A stretch of DNA of 64,000 nt. It comes from JAPLKB01 sp964532465. GTDB lineage: Bacteria; Desulfobacterota; Syntrophorhabdia; Syntrophorhabdales; Syntrophorhabdaceae. A program made the translations under genes and the position numbers. The notes under the pieces are model-generated. The model ran no database searches. It saw nothing but the letters and a program-made list of their open reading frames with translations, and had not been told where the DNA came from. How positions within the stretch are numbered: the first letter of the stretch is position 1; each line of letters opens with the position of its first letter. The stretch covers positions 1-64,000 of the forward strand of contig CAZHHX010000009.1 in the NCBI GenBank assembly GCA_964532465.1. The letters run 5' to 3'. Positions 24,642 to 33,732 of this stretch are shown piece by piece.

Positions 24642-25808
24642 CTAAGGTTTTGCAGTCGCAAAATATACGAATTTTCCGTCTTTAATTTGGAGTATCACCG
24701 CGCTCTTTACGGGATCGCCCGATCCTTCCTTGAACTGCATATTCCCTGTTATACCATCGTACCCGGAGATTCCGGCTAATGCATCCCTGATTGCCTGCCG
24801 GTCAATTTTATTGGCTCCTTTGATCGCCTGCCAGAGGAGCCCGAAGGAATCATAGGTAAGGGCTGCTACATCATCAGGCATAGCCCCATGCTTTGCCTTA
24901 AAGGCTTCGATAAATTTTGTTGCCGAAGGGGTTGCAGCATCAGCAGCATAATGGGTACTGAAATAATAGCCTTCACAGTCTTTACCGCAGAGCTTGATCA
25001 GCTCCTGGCTCCCCCAGGCATCGCTCCCGAGGAAAGGCCCCTTTATGCCAAGTCTTTTTGCCTGCTGGATTTGAAGAGGAACTTCACTGTAGTAGTTAGG
25101 TAAAAACACAATGTCGGGATCAGCTTTCTTTATTTTGGTTAACTGGCCGGAGAAATCCCGATCGTTGGTGGTGTAAGTCTCAAAAGCAACAATTTTCCCT
25201 CCGTCTTTCTCGAAGGTTTCTTTAAAGAACTCGGCCTGACCCTTATTGGCGTCAGAAGCAACATCGTAGAGCACGGCAGCTTTTTTTGCCTTAAGATTTT
25301 CCATGGCAAATTTGGCAACAACACGGCCCTGAAAAGGATCAGTAAAACAGGCCCTGAATACATATTTTTTTGGGGCATTTGTTTTGGCGTCAAGGGTAGT
25401 TTTCGGATTCGTAGACCAGGGGGTTATAAGGACAACCTTTGAACTCTCGGCAATCTCTGATGCAGGGATTGCATAACGGGTTGCACTCGGGCCGACTATT
25501 GCATGGACATTCTTCTGGGTAATGAGTTTCTGGGCTGCCGAAGCGGATTGATCAGCCTTGCCGGCGTTGTCTTCAATGAAAAGTTCTCCTTTATATTTTT
25601 TACCGTTGATATCGAGTCCGCCTGCATCGTTCACTTCCTGAACAGCCATTTCCGCTGCCTTCTTGCACGACTCACCCACGGCAGGCATGTCGCCCGTCAA
25701 TTCAGCGATAACACCTATCCTGATAGTAGAGCCTTTTTCATTACTACAGGCAAAAAGGAAAACAGATGCAAACATGGACAAAACTATAAATAGAAAAGTT
25801 TTTTTCAT
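24642..25808 (-). CDS. livK: Periplasmic substrate-binding lipoprotein LivK-like
   Basis: Product of 388 aa from ATG 25808, preceded by AAGGAG. Lipoprotein signal peptide with lipobox LFAC at about 22-25, then a type I periplasmic binding fold (IRIGVIAELTGDMPAVGES, VHAIVGPSATRYAIPASEI, VALTYDSFGLLWQAI). The family also binds aromatic acids; next to a MarR regulator and a hydroxybenzoyl-CoA-reductase-type enzyme, an aromatic ligand is plausible but unproven. Confidence 0.9.
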   Translation of the reverse strand: MKKTFLFIVLSMFASVFLFACSNEKGSTIRIGVIAELTGDMPAVGESCKKAAEMAVQEVNDAGGLDINGKKYKGELFIEDNAGKADQSASAAQKLITQKNVHAIVGPSATRYAIPASEIAESSKVVLITPWSTNPKTTLDAKTNAPKKYVFRACFTDPFQGRVVAKFAMENLKAKKAAVLYDVASDANKGQAEFFKETFEKDGGKIVAFETYTTNDRDFSGQLTKIKKADPDIVFLPNYYSEVPLQIQQAKRLGIKGPFLGSDAWGSQELIKLCGKDCEGYYFSTHYAADAATPSATKFIEAFKAKHGAMPDDVAALTYDSFGLLWQAIKGANKIDRQAIRDALAGISGYDGITGNMQFKEGSGDPVKSAVILQIKDGKFVYFATAKP

Positions 25809-26012
25809 AAAAATCTCCTTAAAGTTATAGAGCCTTTGATGTGCGGTTAGCATAACAAAGATAGGGCAGGATTGTCCACGATAAGTTGGCAGATTTTGTA
25901 ACAGTCTGATCTTTCAGGAAGGTGCTGAAAGGCTTCCGGGCAACTCGCTCTTTTTAAGAAGATACTCAGTAAGGGATCACCCCGAAGGGGATGTTCTGTC
26001 GCTAACAAGTTT

Positions 26013-26474
26013 TTATAGAATGCTCAGACTGTTCTGGATAAGTTTTCTGACCCCGGAAAGCAGGTCTTCCTTTTCTTTTTCAGAGAATCCCTTTAGTATT
26101 TTTTCCTGACACTTATCCCGGTCTCTTTCAATATTTGCCAAGGCTTCTTTCCCCTTTTGAGTTATTTCAAGTATCTTTACACGCTCATCTCCAGGGTCTG
26201 ATTTTCTTAAAATAAATCCATTTTTTTCAAGTCTCTTGGCAATGCCGGTCATATTGGCGCCGGGAACAAGCATAATCTGGCTTACATGAGTAATCCTGCT
26301 CTGACCGTTTTTTGAAGCATCGAGCACTCTAAGAACATTGTATTGCGGAAAAGAGATGTCGTAGTGCCTGAAAACAGTAGATATAACCCTCTTAAAAGTC
26401 TCTGCCGCTCTAACAACAGCCATCAAGAGCTTTTCTTCGCTGCACATATCATTTTTATAATCAATAATTGCCAT
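26013..26474 (-). CDS. MarR-family transcriptional regulator
   Basis: Product of 153 aa with winged helix-turn-helix: helices at about 45-85 (YNVLRVLDASKNGQSRITHVS), recognition helix GANMTGIAKRLEKNGFI, and wing KSDPGDERVKILEITQKG. MarR proteins usually respond to aromatic or CoA-thioester ligands; BadR and similar regulators control anaerobic aromatic degradation. It lies 204 bp upstream of the liv operon, same strand, and may regulate liv and the hcr-like genes (inference). Confidence 0.88.
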   Translation of the reverse strand: MAIIDYKNDMCSEEKLLMAVVRAAETFKRVISTVFRHYDISFPQYNVLRVLDASKNGQSRITHVSQIMLVPGANMTGIAKRLEKNGFILRKSDPGDERVKILEITQKGKEALANIERDRDKCQEKILKGFSEKEKEDLLSGVRKLIQNSLSIL

Positions 26475-26704
26475 AATTTTTCCCTTAGCAAATCGGTTTT
26501 TTTATATTATATCAGAATACATAACAAATAGAAATACCCAATGTTTTTAAGCATCAACAGCAAGGCAATTTTGGTTCTTCCGCATCAAAGCAATTCTGAA
26601 AATGTTACAGGCCGGTGACGATGATAAAGCCTTTTTTATGTTTGAAATTCTTTATCGATTATGTAAAAATCGTCCTGTTTGCTGAATATTGAATCGATGT
26701 ATAA

Positions 26705-27064
26705 GGTATTGTCAAAATATAAATGAAAAACCGTTACGCAAAATGAGTATTGACAGATGTTTACAAAGAGAAAACAGGGGGAGTGAGAAGGAAGTATGGG
26801 AAAAGATTCCGCCGGATTCACATCAGCAAATAATGGCAGATGGGAGTCCGGCTTGAGTGGGCGACGGCATTTTAGAATTTTTACAGATGTGGATGGGCTG
26901 TGAGCTTTGCAGGCCGTAATCGTACTGAATGTACGATGGAGGATCGCAAGGCGAAGCAGACCGCCGCAGATTAAAAATTCTAAAATGCCGTCGCCCGACC
27001 AGGAGAAAAAAACTAATAAATGCTCAAGAAACAAAACAACTTAATGAAAGCTTTTGACAAAACC
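26705..27064 (+). repeat. Family A structured element, copy A3 (best-defined ends)
   Basis: 360 bp. Left end GGTATTGTCAAAA (26705-26717), right end TTTTGACAAAACC (27052-27064), inverted repeats of each other with one mismatch. Hairpin 1 at 26811-26852 (GCCGGATT...AGTCCGGC, partly mismatched). Long hairpin: outer arm 26859-26883 and its exact complement at 26972-26996 (GGGCGACGGCATTTTAGAAT on the left). Core 26884-26971 with ATCGTAC/GTACGAT. Ends 23 nt before the ATG of the lipoprotein gene. Bases 26475-26704 contain nothing I can name. Confidence 0.85.
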
Positions 27065-27087
27065 ATGTATAATTTTAGGGGGTGTTT

Positions 27088-27501
27088 ATGGAGACATCAG
27101 TGAGAAACTTTATCAGCAACAGTTTCCGTATTTTCTTCGTCTTAACCATGTTGCTTGTCATGTCCTGCGGAGCATTAAGCGATCCATCGGCAAAAACAGC
27201 ACAAGAATTTGTGCAAAAATACTCCCAGGCCTATAAAGATGAGAATGCCGATACTATTGCGAAGATGACTGAGCTTGGCAAAACCCAGTCTGAAGAGTCA
27301 TTTAAAGACGACACCAGGAAAGACATCAAGTCCAAAGGTTTCGGTTATGTGGCGTGGACAAATACCCGCTATGCGTCAGAAGAAGGTCATGACAAATACA
27401 TCCGTGTTAATGTTGAAATTAAGGGGGCACGGTCTTCCATTGTTTTACTCAAGCGAGAGGGGTTGCTCAAGCTTGCCCTTAACCCCAGCGATTATGAGTA
27501 A
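27088..27501 (+). CDS. Small putative lipoprotein
   Basis: Product of 137 aa. ATG 27088 is preceded by AGGGGG (5 nt); GTG 27082 is possible but too close. Signal peptide with lipobox VMSC at about residues 25-28, then a hydrophilic domain with the feel of a DUF4878/NTF2-like fold (AQEFVQKYSQAYKDENADTI at the start). Anchored to the outer or inner membrane. Directly follows an A element. Role unknown. Confidence 0.65.
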   Translation: METSVRNFISNSFRIFFVLTMLLVMSCGALSDPSAKTAQEFVQKYSQAYKDENADTIAKMTELGKTQSEESFKDDTRKDIKSKGFGYVAWTNTRYASEEGHDKYIRVNVEIKGARSSIVLLKREGLLKLALNPSDYE

Positions 27502-27593
27502 AATGAGCCTCTAATCCAACATATCCTTGCTCATACCGGTTTGATATGATAATATTTACTGTTGTCCTGGCAATCAATATATAACAGGAAAAT

Positions 27594-28127
27594 ATGCCAA
27601 TGCCAGTTAAAAAAAAGCCTCTTGAAACACATCATATCAGCCTTCCGGTCAATGGAAAAATCTATGAATTAGATATAGGTGGAGGCCACGGTCAGGTCGA
27701 ACCCTCGCATACCCTTGCCCATACACTCAGGGAGACGCTCGGTTTGACAGGAACAAAAATATCCTGCGACAGCGGTTCCTGCGGGTCATGCACCGTGCTT
27801 ATGGATGAGAAGGCGGTGCTTTCATGCATGACACTGACCATTGAGTGTGACAAAAAAAATATAACAACAATTGAAGGATTGAAAGACCCTGCAACAGGCA
27901 GGCTCGATCCTCTTCAGCAGGCCTTTATTGACCATACGGCTTTCCAGTGCGGATTCTGTACTCCAGGCATAATCATGAGCGCGAAAGCGCTTTTAACTGA
28001 AAACCCCTCTCCTGCGGAAGAAGAGGTAAAAGAAGCCCTTTCCGGCAATTTTTGCCGTTGCATCAGCCACTACCAGGTCATAAACGCGATTATGACATTA
28101 TCAAAACAGGCAGGGCAGAAAAAATGA
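27594..28127 (+). CDS. hcrC: 4-hydroxybenzoyl-CoA reductase-type [2Fe-2S] subunit
   Basis: Product of 177 aa, the small subunit of a xanthine oxidase-family molybdenum enzyme. Plant-ferredoxin-type cluster in CDSGSCGSCTVLMDEKAVLSC; second, all-helical cluster in QCGFCTPGIIMSAKALL and CRCISHYQVINAI. Passes electrons between the Mo and FAD subunits. It precedes the Mo and FAD subunit genes with ATGA coupling. By analogy with Thauera hcr and Rhodopseudomonas hba genes the complex would dehydroxylate 4-hydroxybenzoyl-CoA to benzoyl-CoA; another CoA-ester or aromatic hydroxylase is possible. Confidence 0.88.
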   Translation: MPMPVKKKPLETHHISLPVNGKIYELDIGGGHGQVEPSHTLAHTLRETLGLTGTKISCDSGSCGSCTVLMDEKAVLSCMTLTIECDKKNITTIEGLKDPATGRLDPLQQAFIDHTAFQCGFCTPGIIMSAKALLTENPSPAEEEVKEALSGNFCRCISHYQVINAIMTLSKQAGQKK

Positions 28128-30415
28128 CCGCCCCATACAGATTTATCGGCAAGGCTACGCTCCGCAAAGACGCAACTGATATTGTCACAGGCAATACACG
28201 GTTTCTCAATGATATAAAAATCGCGGACATGCTCTATGGAAAGGTGCTGAGAAGTCCTCATCCCCATGCCCTTATTAAGGACATCGACAAATCAGGGGCA
28301 TTAAAACTGAACGGTGTAAAAGCGGTGCTTACCTGGGAAGATGTTCCTGACTGGAAGGGCGGTACGCCTCGTTACACACGCGTCCTGGACCGCAAGGTCA
28401 GATTCGTTGGTGATGCCGTGGCCCTTGTTGCCGCAACCAGCGAAGAGATAGCACGGGAAGCTCTTGGCCTGATAGATGTTAAATATGAGATTCTGCCTGC
28501 TGTCTTTGAAATGGAAGAAGCCCTGAAACCTGACGCACCTCAGTTGTATGACGAATTCCCCGGAAACATCGTAACTCCCGGCGTTCCCTTCTTCGGGCCG
28601 AAGAACCTGAAGGAAGTAGTCATGGGAGACGTGGAAAAAGGCTTTGAAGAAGCTGAAGTAATAACGGAAGGCACATTCGGTTATGAGAATATGCCTAACC
28701 CCATGCCCCCTGAACAGCCCGGTGTAATAGCTCTATGGGAAGAACCCGACTCAGCAACGCTTTGGGTGTCCAACCAGGCATCATACATGGACAAGATTAC
28801 CCTCTTTCATGTTTTTGACAGAAAAGTGCAAGTGAGAACCATCGGCGGCCCCTGCGGCGGCAGTTACGGGTCAAAATTCATGTCCTGGCAGGTACAGGCT
28901 CATGCCGTACTTCTTAGCAGAGCAACGGGCAAGCCGGTAAAACTTGTTTTTACCAAGGAAGAACACCTTGCGGCGTTTACCCTCAGACCCGGATCACGTA
29001 TGCAGGCCAAGGTAGGTATGAAAAAAGACGGGACAGTCACGGCAATATCAGGCAAATGGCTCATCGACACCGGTTACTATTCCATGACCACGCAATCACA
29101 GGTTGCTGTCGGCTGCGGCGAGGTACAGATCGCGGTGCGCTGTCCTAACTGGGACTTGAAACCCGTAATCGTCTGCACCAACAGAAACGCCTCCGGCATT
29201 GTGAGAGGTTTCGGGGGCCAGGAACTGAAATGCGCGCTCATACCTCTTTTGAGCCTTGCCATGGAAAAAGCCGGACTTGATCCCCTGGAATTTTTCAAGA
29301 AGAATTATGTCAAACCCGGTGACGGTTACTTCTGGCGGGACGGCATCTGGTATACATATCGCGGCGTGGACTATACGAAGACCATGGATAGGGGCGCCGA
29401 AGTGTTCGGATGGAAGAAAAAATGGAAAGGCTGGCTTACACCGACTGCTGTAAAGGGTTCAAAAAGAATCGGCATAGGCGTTGGCGTACATGGAAACGCA
29501 GACATCGGCGAGGACGCGTCGGAGGCATACGTACGCATTCACCCCGATGGAACTGCCATTCTCTTCTCCTGCATAACAGAGCACGGGACCGGGCAAAGGA
29601 CAAACTTCGTCAAGATGGCGGCTGAGGTTCTGCAACTGCCCATGGAACGGATTTCCGTCGCCCCTTCCGATTCACTTATCAACCCCTATGAGTTCGGACC
29701 TGCAGGTTCCCGGGGAACATATGCCATTGGAAGCGCCGTCATTGCAGCAGCAGAGGATGCAAGACAAAAACTTTTTGAACTTGTATCCCCCATACTTGGA
29801 GCAGAGCCCTCCAACTTAGATACTGTAGACGGAACCGTCTTTGTCAAAGATAACCCGGGAAAACGGATACCCTGGAAGGCTATAGGCATAGACCGCACCA
29901 TTACAGGCTACGGGCGGTTTGAACCGGATTATACCCTGTCAAACTGCATGATGACATTTGTCGAGGTGGAAGTTGATACGGAAACAGGTAAAGTAAACCT
30001 GCTCCGCGTTGTAAACGCCACAGATGTGGGGCAGATTATAGACCCGCCGGGCCTTGAAGGCCAGCTCAACGGGTGTCTCGGCTCAGGAGGCATTGACAGT
30101 GCCCTTTTCGAGGAAACTGTTCTTGATCATAAAACAGGTCATATACTCAACGCTAATATGATTGACTATAAATGGCGCACTTTTTCCGAACTGCCGGTAA
30201 TAGACAATGTGGTGCTGGAAACTCCTTTTCCCAGCCACCGGTTTCATGCGGTAGGAGTCGGTGAGATAGCCACCACTCCCGGCCCTTCAGCAATACTCAT
30301 GGCCGTATCTAATGCCATCGGCGCCTGGCTGCACGAATACCCGGTCACACCGGAAAAGGTTCTCAGAGCACTGGGCAAGGCAACCCATAAAATTGGAAAG
30401 TCGGGCAAAGCATGA
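28124..30415 (+). CDS. hcrA: 4-hydroxybenzoyl-CoA reductase-type molybdopterin subunit
   Basis: Product of 763 aa, close to the 769 aa I recall for Thauera HcrA. ATG 28124 overlaps the small-subunit stop (ATGA). N-terminal a/b-hammerhead (GKATLRKDATDIVTGNTRFL), then Mo-cofactor domains: GGPCGGSYGSKF, VRGFGGQELKCAL, TEHGTGQRTNF, GPAGSRGTYAIGSA, and the C-terminal GVGEIATTPGPSAIL containing the Glu expected at the Mo site. Catalytic subunit, cytoplasmic. Substrate assignment rests on context with the [4Fe-4S]-loop FAD subunit downstream. Confidence 0.88.
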   Translation: MTAPYRFIGKATLRKDATDIVTGNTRFLNDIKIADMLYGKVLRSPHPHALIKDIDKSGALKLNGVKAVLTWEDVPDWKGGTPRYTRVLDRKVRFVGDAVALVAATSEEIAREALGLIDVKYEILPAVFEMEEALKPDAPQLYDEFPGNIVTPGVPFFGPKNLKEVVMGDVEKGFEEAEVITEGTFGYENMPNPMPPEQPGVIALWEEPDSATLWVSNQASYMDKITLFHVFDRKVQVRTIGGPCGGSYGSKFMSWQVQAHAVLLSRATGKPVKLVFTKEEHLAAFTLRPGSRMQAKVGMKKDGTVTAISGKWLIDTGYYSMTTQSQVAVGCGEVQIAVRCPNWDLKPVIVCTNRNASGIVRGFGGQELKCALIPLLSLAMEKAGLDPLEFFKKNYVKPGDGYFWRDGIWYTYRGVDYTKTMDRGAEVFGWKKKWKGWLTPTAVKGSKRIGIGVGVHGNADIGEDASEAYVRIHPDGTAILFSCITEHGTGQRTNFVKMAAEVLQLPMERISVAPSDSLINPYEFGPAGSRGTYAIGSAVIAAAEDARQKLFELVSPILGAEPSNLDTVDGTVFVKDNPGKRIPWKAIGIDRTITGYGRFEPDYTLSNCMMTFVEVEVDTETGKVNLLRVVNATDVGQIIDPPGLEGQLNGCLGSGGIDSALFEETVLDHKTGHILNANMIDYKWRTFSELPVIDNVVLETPFPSHRFHAVGVGEIATTPGPSAILMAVSNAIGAWLHEYPVTPEKVLRALGKATHKIGKSGKA

Positions 30416-31386
30416 AGCCTTTCAAACATACAAGTGCAAGAACAACAGAAGAAGCCTGTACGCTTCTTCTAAAATATAACGGCAAGGCCGTGCTTAACGC
30501 AGGCGGGACAGATATGCTCCTTGCCCTTAAAGGAGAGCATCTCTTCCATTACCCTGAAATTGTTATTGATATCAAGACAATATCAGGTCTCGATTATATC
30601 AATGAGGATGACAAAACACTGAAAATAGGCGCATTGACAAAACTTTCCCGTATTGCCATAGACCCCCTCCTTCAGAACAGCTATCAGGCACTCGCCGAAG
30701 CAGCACGATCTGTGGCCACGCCCCAGATTCGCAACGCGGCAACCATAGGGGGGAACCTGTGCCAGGATACGCGCTGCTGGTATTACCGGTATCCGCGCCA
30801 TATCGGAGGACCGATTTGCTGCCTGCGGAAAGGCAATGGTCCCTGTCTTGCAGTTACAGGTGACAACCGCTACCATGCAATTATGGGCGGAAAGAGATGC
30901 TTTGCCGTTTGCCCTTCCGATACTGCTGTAGCCCTGGCAGCTCTTGACGCGGAGATACTCGTTATGGGGATAAAGGGGGAAAGAAGAATTCCTGTCATGG
31001 ATTTTTTCAACCCTCTCGGGAATGTCCTTGCTCATGATGAAATGGTGAAAGAAATCGAGATTCAAAAAACATCGACAGCGTTGCGACAAAAATTCCTGAA
31101 ATTCACCCTGAGAAATCCTGTGGATTTTGCTGTTGTCAGTGTTGCATCGGCTGTAGCCGTTAAAGAAGACATATGCACGGATGCGCGTATTGCTCTCGGG
31201 GCTGTTGCTCCCGGGCCGGTCCGCGCGAAAAAGGCCGAAGAATTCATAAAAGGGCAGCCCATTAACAAGGAAACTGCCGCCTATGCGGCAGAAGAAGCCC
31301 TTGCTGGCGCTCGACCACTGAGCAAAAACGCGTACAAGATTGAAATCGCGAAAACCCTTGTAAAAAGGGCATTATCAGGGGAGTGA
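30412..31386 (+). CDS. hcrB: 4-hydroxybenzoyl-CoA reductase-type FAD/[4Fe-4S] subunit
   Basis: Product of 324 aa, the same length as I recall for HcrB. FAD-binding: LNAGGTDMLLALKG near residue 30 and ATIGGNLCQD. Between about residues 115 and 165 is an insertion with several Cys (DTRCWYY, PICCLRKGNGPC, KRCFAVCPSD) matching the extra loop that holds a [4Fe-4S] cluster in HcrB and reverses electron flow for reduction. Overlaps the Mo subunit by 4 bp. Its 3' end overlaps the convergent parB by 12 bp. Confidence 0.87.
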   Translation: MKPFKHTSARTTEEACTLLLKYNGKAVLNAGGTDMLLALKGEHLFHYPEIVIDIKTISGLDYINEDDKTLKIGALTKLSRIAIDPLLQNSYQALAEAARSVATPQIRNAATIGGNLCQDTRCWYYRYPRHIGGPICCLRKGNGPCLAVTGDNRYHAIMGGKRCFAVCPSDTAVALAALDAEILVMGIKGERRIPVMDFFNPLGNVLAHDEMVKEIEIQKTSTALRQKFLKFTLRNPVDFAVVSVASAVAVKEDICTDARIALGAVAPGPVRAKKAEEFIKGQPINKETAAYAAEEALAGARPLSKNAYKIEIAKTLVKRALSGE

Positions 31387-32187
31387 AATTGTCTCTGTTA
31401 TTCTTTCGAGATCTTCCGGTGAATAAAATTCTATGATGATTTTACCTTTGTTTTTCCGGTAAGTTATGTCTACTTTTGTACCAAGCCTTTCTCTGAGAGA
31501 CTCTTCGACGTACGGGAATGGCGAGGTATTTTCAACTGACTTCTTTTTGACTTCCCTCTCAAGTTCCCTTACCGAAACACCTTCCATTAAAACCTTATCA
31601 ACGAACCTTTTCTGCTCGTTTTCACTCTTAAGCGTTATCAGTACCCTGGCATGACCCTGAGAAATTCTCCCTTCAACAATCAGCTTTTTTATCCATTCCG
31701 GGAGTCTGAGAAGCCTGATAAAATTTGTGACAGAGCTCCTGTTAATCCCTATTTTCTTCGAAAGCTCTTCATGGGTATAGCCGAACTCTTCAACAAATCT
31801 CTCGTATACTACGGCAACCTCGACAGCGTTCAGGTCTACCCTCTGAAGATTTTCAATCAAGGCTATCTCAAGAGCCTCTTTGTCATCAACATCTTTTATA
31901 ACAGCGGATACCTCGTTAAGTCCTGCCATAACAGAGGCCCTGTATCTTCTTTCTCCTGCAATAATCTCATAGCCGCTGCCTTTTTTTCTCAGAATAACAG
32001 GCTGAAGAAGTCCTTTTTCCCTGATAGACGCGGCAAGTTCCGCAAGGGAATCATCCTTTATTTCAAATCGCGGCTGGGACTGACCTGCAACAATTTCCTT
32101 TATCGGGACAACTCTTGTTACTCCTCTTTCTTCAATGTCCTTGAGTATGGCGGATAAACCTTTTCCTAACGGGTCTTTTTTCAGCAT
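31375..32187 (-). CDS. parB: Chromosome partitioning protein ParB (Spo0J)
   Basis: Product of 270 aa. ParB N-terminal CTPase/DNA clamp domain with GERRYRASVMAGL and ENLQRVDLNAVEVA, helix-turn-helix (YTHEELSKKIGINRSSVTNF), and a short C-terminal dimerisation domain. Loads at parS and slides as a clamp. Shares one base with parA. I did not find a canonical parS (TGTTTCACGTGAAACA) in the window. Confidence 0.93.
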   Translation of the reverse strand: MLKKDPLGKGLSAILKDIEERGVTRVVPIKEIVAGQSQPRFEIKDDSLAELAASIREKGLLQPVILRKKGSGYEIIAGERRYRASVMAGLNEVSAVIKDVDDKEALEIALIENLQRVDLNAVEVAVVYERFVEEFGYTHEELSKKIGINRSSVTNFIRLLRLPEWIKKLIVEGRISQGHARVLITLKSENEQKRFVDKVLMEGVSVRELEREVKKKSVENTSPFPYVEESLRERLGTKVDITYRKNKGKIIIEFYSPEDLERITETISLP

Positions 32188-32945
32188 CAGGCTCCCTTTT
32201 CAAGTATTTCTGAAGCAAGTTCAAGATAGCTCTCTGCGCCCTTTGAACATATATCATACAGCACGGCAGGCTTCCCATAGCTCGGCGCTTCACTCAGCTT
32301 AACGTTTCTCGGTATGACTGTTTTAAATACGCTGTCATTAAAGTAACTTTTTACTTCATCCATAACCCTGAAGGAAAGATTATTCCTCTTGTCAAACATC
32401 GTAAGAAGGACTCCCATAGTCTCCAGTTTCGGATTCAGTCTCCTTTTAATAACAGTTATTGTTCTTAAAAGCATTGCAAGCCCCTCAAGGGCAAAGTACT
32501 CACACTGCAAGGGTATGATGACAAAATCCGAAGCCACAAGGGCATTTATCGTCAGCAGGCCCAAAGAAGGGGGGCAATCTATAATGACGTATTTATATGC
32601 ATTTCTCAATCGTTCCAGAATATTTTTTAAAATGAATTCTCTGCTTTCCGCGTCGAGAAGTTCAACTTCAGCGCCGATCAGGTCAGGATGCGCCGGGATT
32701 ATATCCAGGTAAGGCACGTCCGTCTTCTTGATTACCTCTCTTACATCCTTATTACCGATAAGCATGTGGTACAGATGCGCGTAAAGACCGCTGTAAGTTA
32801 TGCCGAAACTTGTCGTCGCGTTGCACTGAGGGTCAATGTCGATAATCAGGGTTTTTCTTTCGGACACGGCAAGGGACGCTGCCAGATTTACTGCTGTCGT
32901 TGTCTTGCCGACGCCGCCCTTCTGGTTTGCAATAGAAATGATCAT
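32187..32945 (-). CDS. parA: Chromosome partitioning ATPase ParA (Soj)
   Basis: Product of 252 aa, deviant Walker A KGGVGKTTTAVNLA, Walker A' IDIDPQCNATTSFGI and Walker B VIIDCPPSLGLLT. Forms a nucleoid gradient moved by ParB. The size and parA-parB pair are of the chromosomal type, often near oriC, though no origin genes are in the window. Confidence 0.93.
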   Translation of the reverse strand: MIISIANQKGGVGKTTTAVNLAASLAVSERKTLIIDIDPQCNATTSFGITYSGLYAHLYHMLIGNKDVREVIKKTDVPYLDIIPAHPDLIGAEVELLDAESREFILKNILERLRNAYKYVIIDCPPSLGLLTINALVASDFVIIPLQCEYFALEGLAMLLRTITVIKRRLNPKLETMGVLLTMFDKRNNLSFRVMDEVKSYFNDSVFKTVIPRNVKLSEAPSYGKPAVLYDICSKGAESYLELASEILEKGA

Positions 32946-33071
32946 GATATTTATTAGATTATCATAAACAATGAAAGTTGTAAAAGATTATAATAATTAA
33001 GCAAATAATTGTTCTTTACAGAACTTTATGCAAGGCGTATAATATGCGTATAAATAGAAGGAGGTGCATCT

Positions 33072-33323
33072 ATGCCCAAAGGTAAGCTCAATATTACATT
33101 AGATGGTGATCTGATAGAATATGTGAAAATATATGCAGAAGAACAGCGAACTACAGTGTCCGAGGTTTTTACACAATTTGTCCTTAATCTTAAGCGTGTG
33201 AAAGAAAAAGACCCTACAGAAATCATTTTTTCAGATACTGAGTTTAAGGAAAGTCTCATGCAAACCATTTCAAAAATAAAAGCCGGAGACATGAAATGGT
33301 TTAAGTATGATGAGGTTTTCTAA
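33072..33323 (+). CDS. Putative ribbon-helix-helix antitoxin
   Basis: Product of 83 aa. N-terminal 45 residues fit a ribbon-helix-helix pattern (KLNITLDGDLIEYVKIYAEE, TTVSEVFTQFV), like the DUF6364 antitoxins; the C-terminus is the probable toxin-binding part. AGGAGG lies about 7 nt before the ATG. Its stop overlaps the next start (TAATG). Likely autorepressor of the pair. Confidence 0.78.
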   Translation: MPKGKLNITLDGDLIEYVKIYAEEQRTTVSEVFTQFVLNLKRVKEKDPTEIIFSDTEFKESLMQTISKIKAGDMKWFKYDEVF

Positions 33324-33646
33324 TGGAGACAATCTTTAGCAATAGTTTTGTTGAATCCCTCAAAAAACACAGCGCTCTCAAAAAAATAGTTAAAAAGAAA
33401 GTAGATATGATAATTGAAAGCCCAATACCTCTCGGAGAACCTTTAAGGGGAAACCTCAGAGGATATTATAGCTGTCCTGTTAAGAAAAATTTTCTTATTA
33501 TTTATCTATATTGTAAACCATGCAGGAAAAAGAGTGATGACAAAATAGTTCTTTGTGCTGATTGCAATGAATATCAAGACGAAACTATAAGATTTGTGGA
33601 TATGGGGCCGCACGATAAAATATATAAAAACGACACAGGCAAATAA
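33323..33646 (+). CDS. RelE/ParE-like toxin with Cys pairs
   Basis: Product of 107 aa. The overall pattern is that of a RelE/ParE-type toxin (GEPLRGNLRGYYSCPVKKNF, then a YLY strand and C-terminal IRFVDMGPHDKIYK). It carries CKPCRKK and CADC, an unusual pair of Cys motifs for this fold that might hold zinc. Coupled to the antitoxin gene. Family call by fold pattern and context. Confidence 0.72.
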   Translation: METIFSNSFVESLKKHSALKKIVKKKVDMIIESPIPLGEPLRGNLRGYYSCPVKKNFLIIYLYCKPCRKKSDDKIVLCADCNEYQDETIRFVDMGPHDKIYKNDTGK

Positions 33647-33732
33647 TTCATTCAGACGATCTTGTTTAAAAGAAAATATTGTGATAAATTTCCCGGAGAT
33701 TTATTTAATGACAGACTTACGGAGTGGTATAC

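Noticed and set aside
27052..27070. TTGACA in the right end of family A plus downstream TATAAT as a promoter
   Set aside because: In A3 the spacing is only 8 bp, and the other copies lack a -10 box at a suitable distance.
31375..33000. parS sites near parAB
   Set aside because: No TGTTTCACGTGAAACA or close variant was seen by eye.
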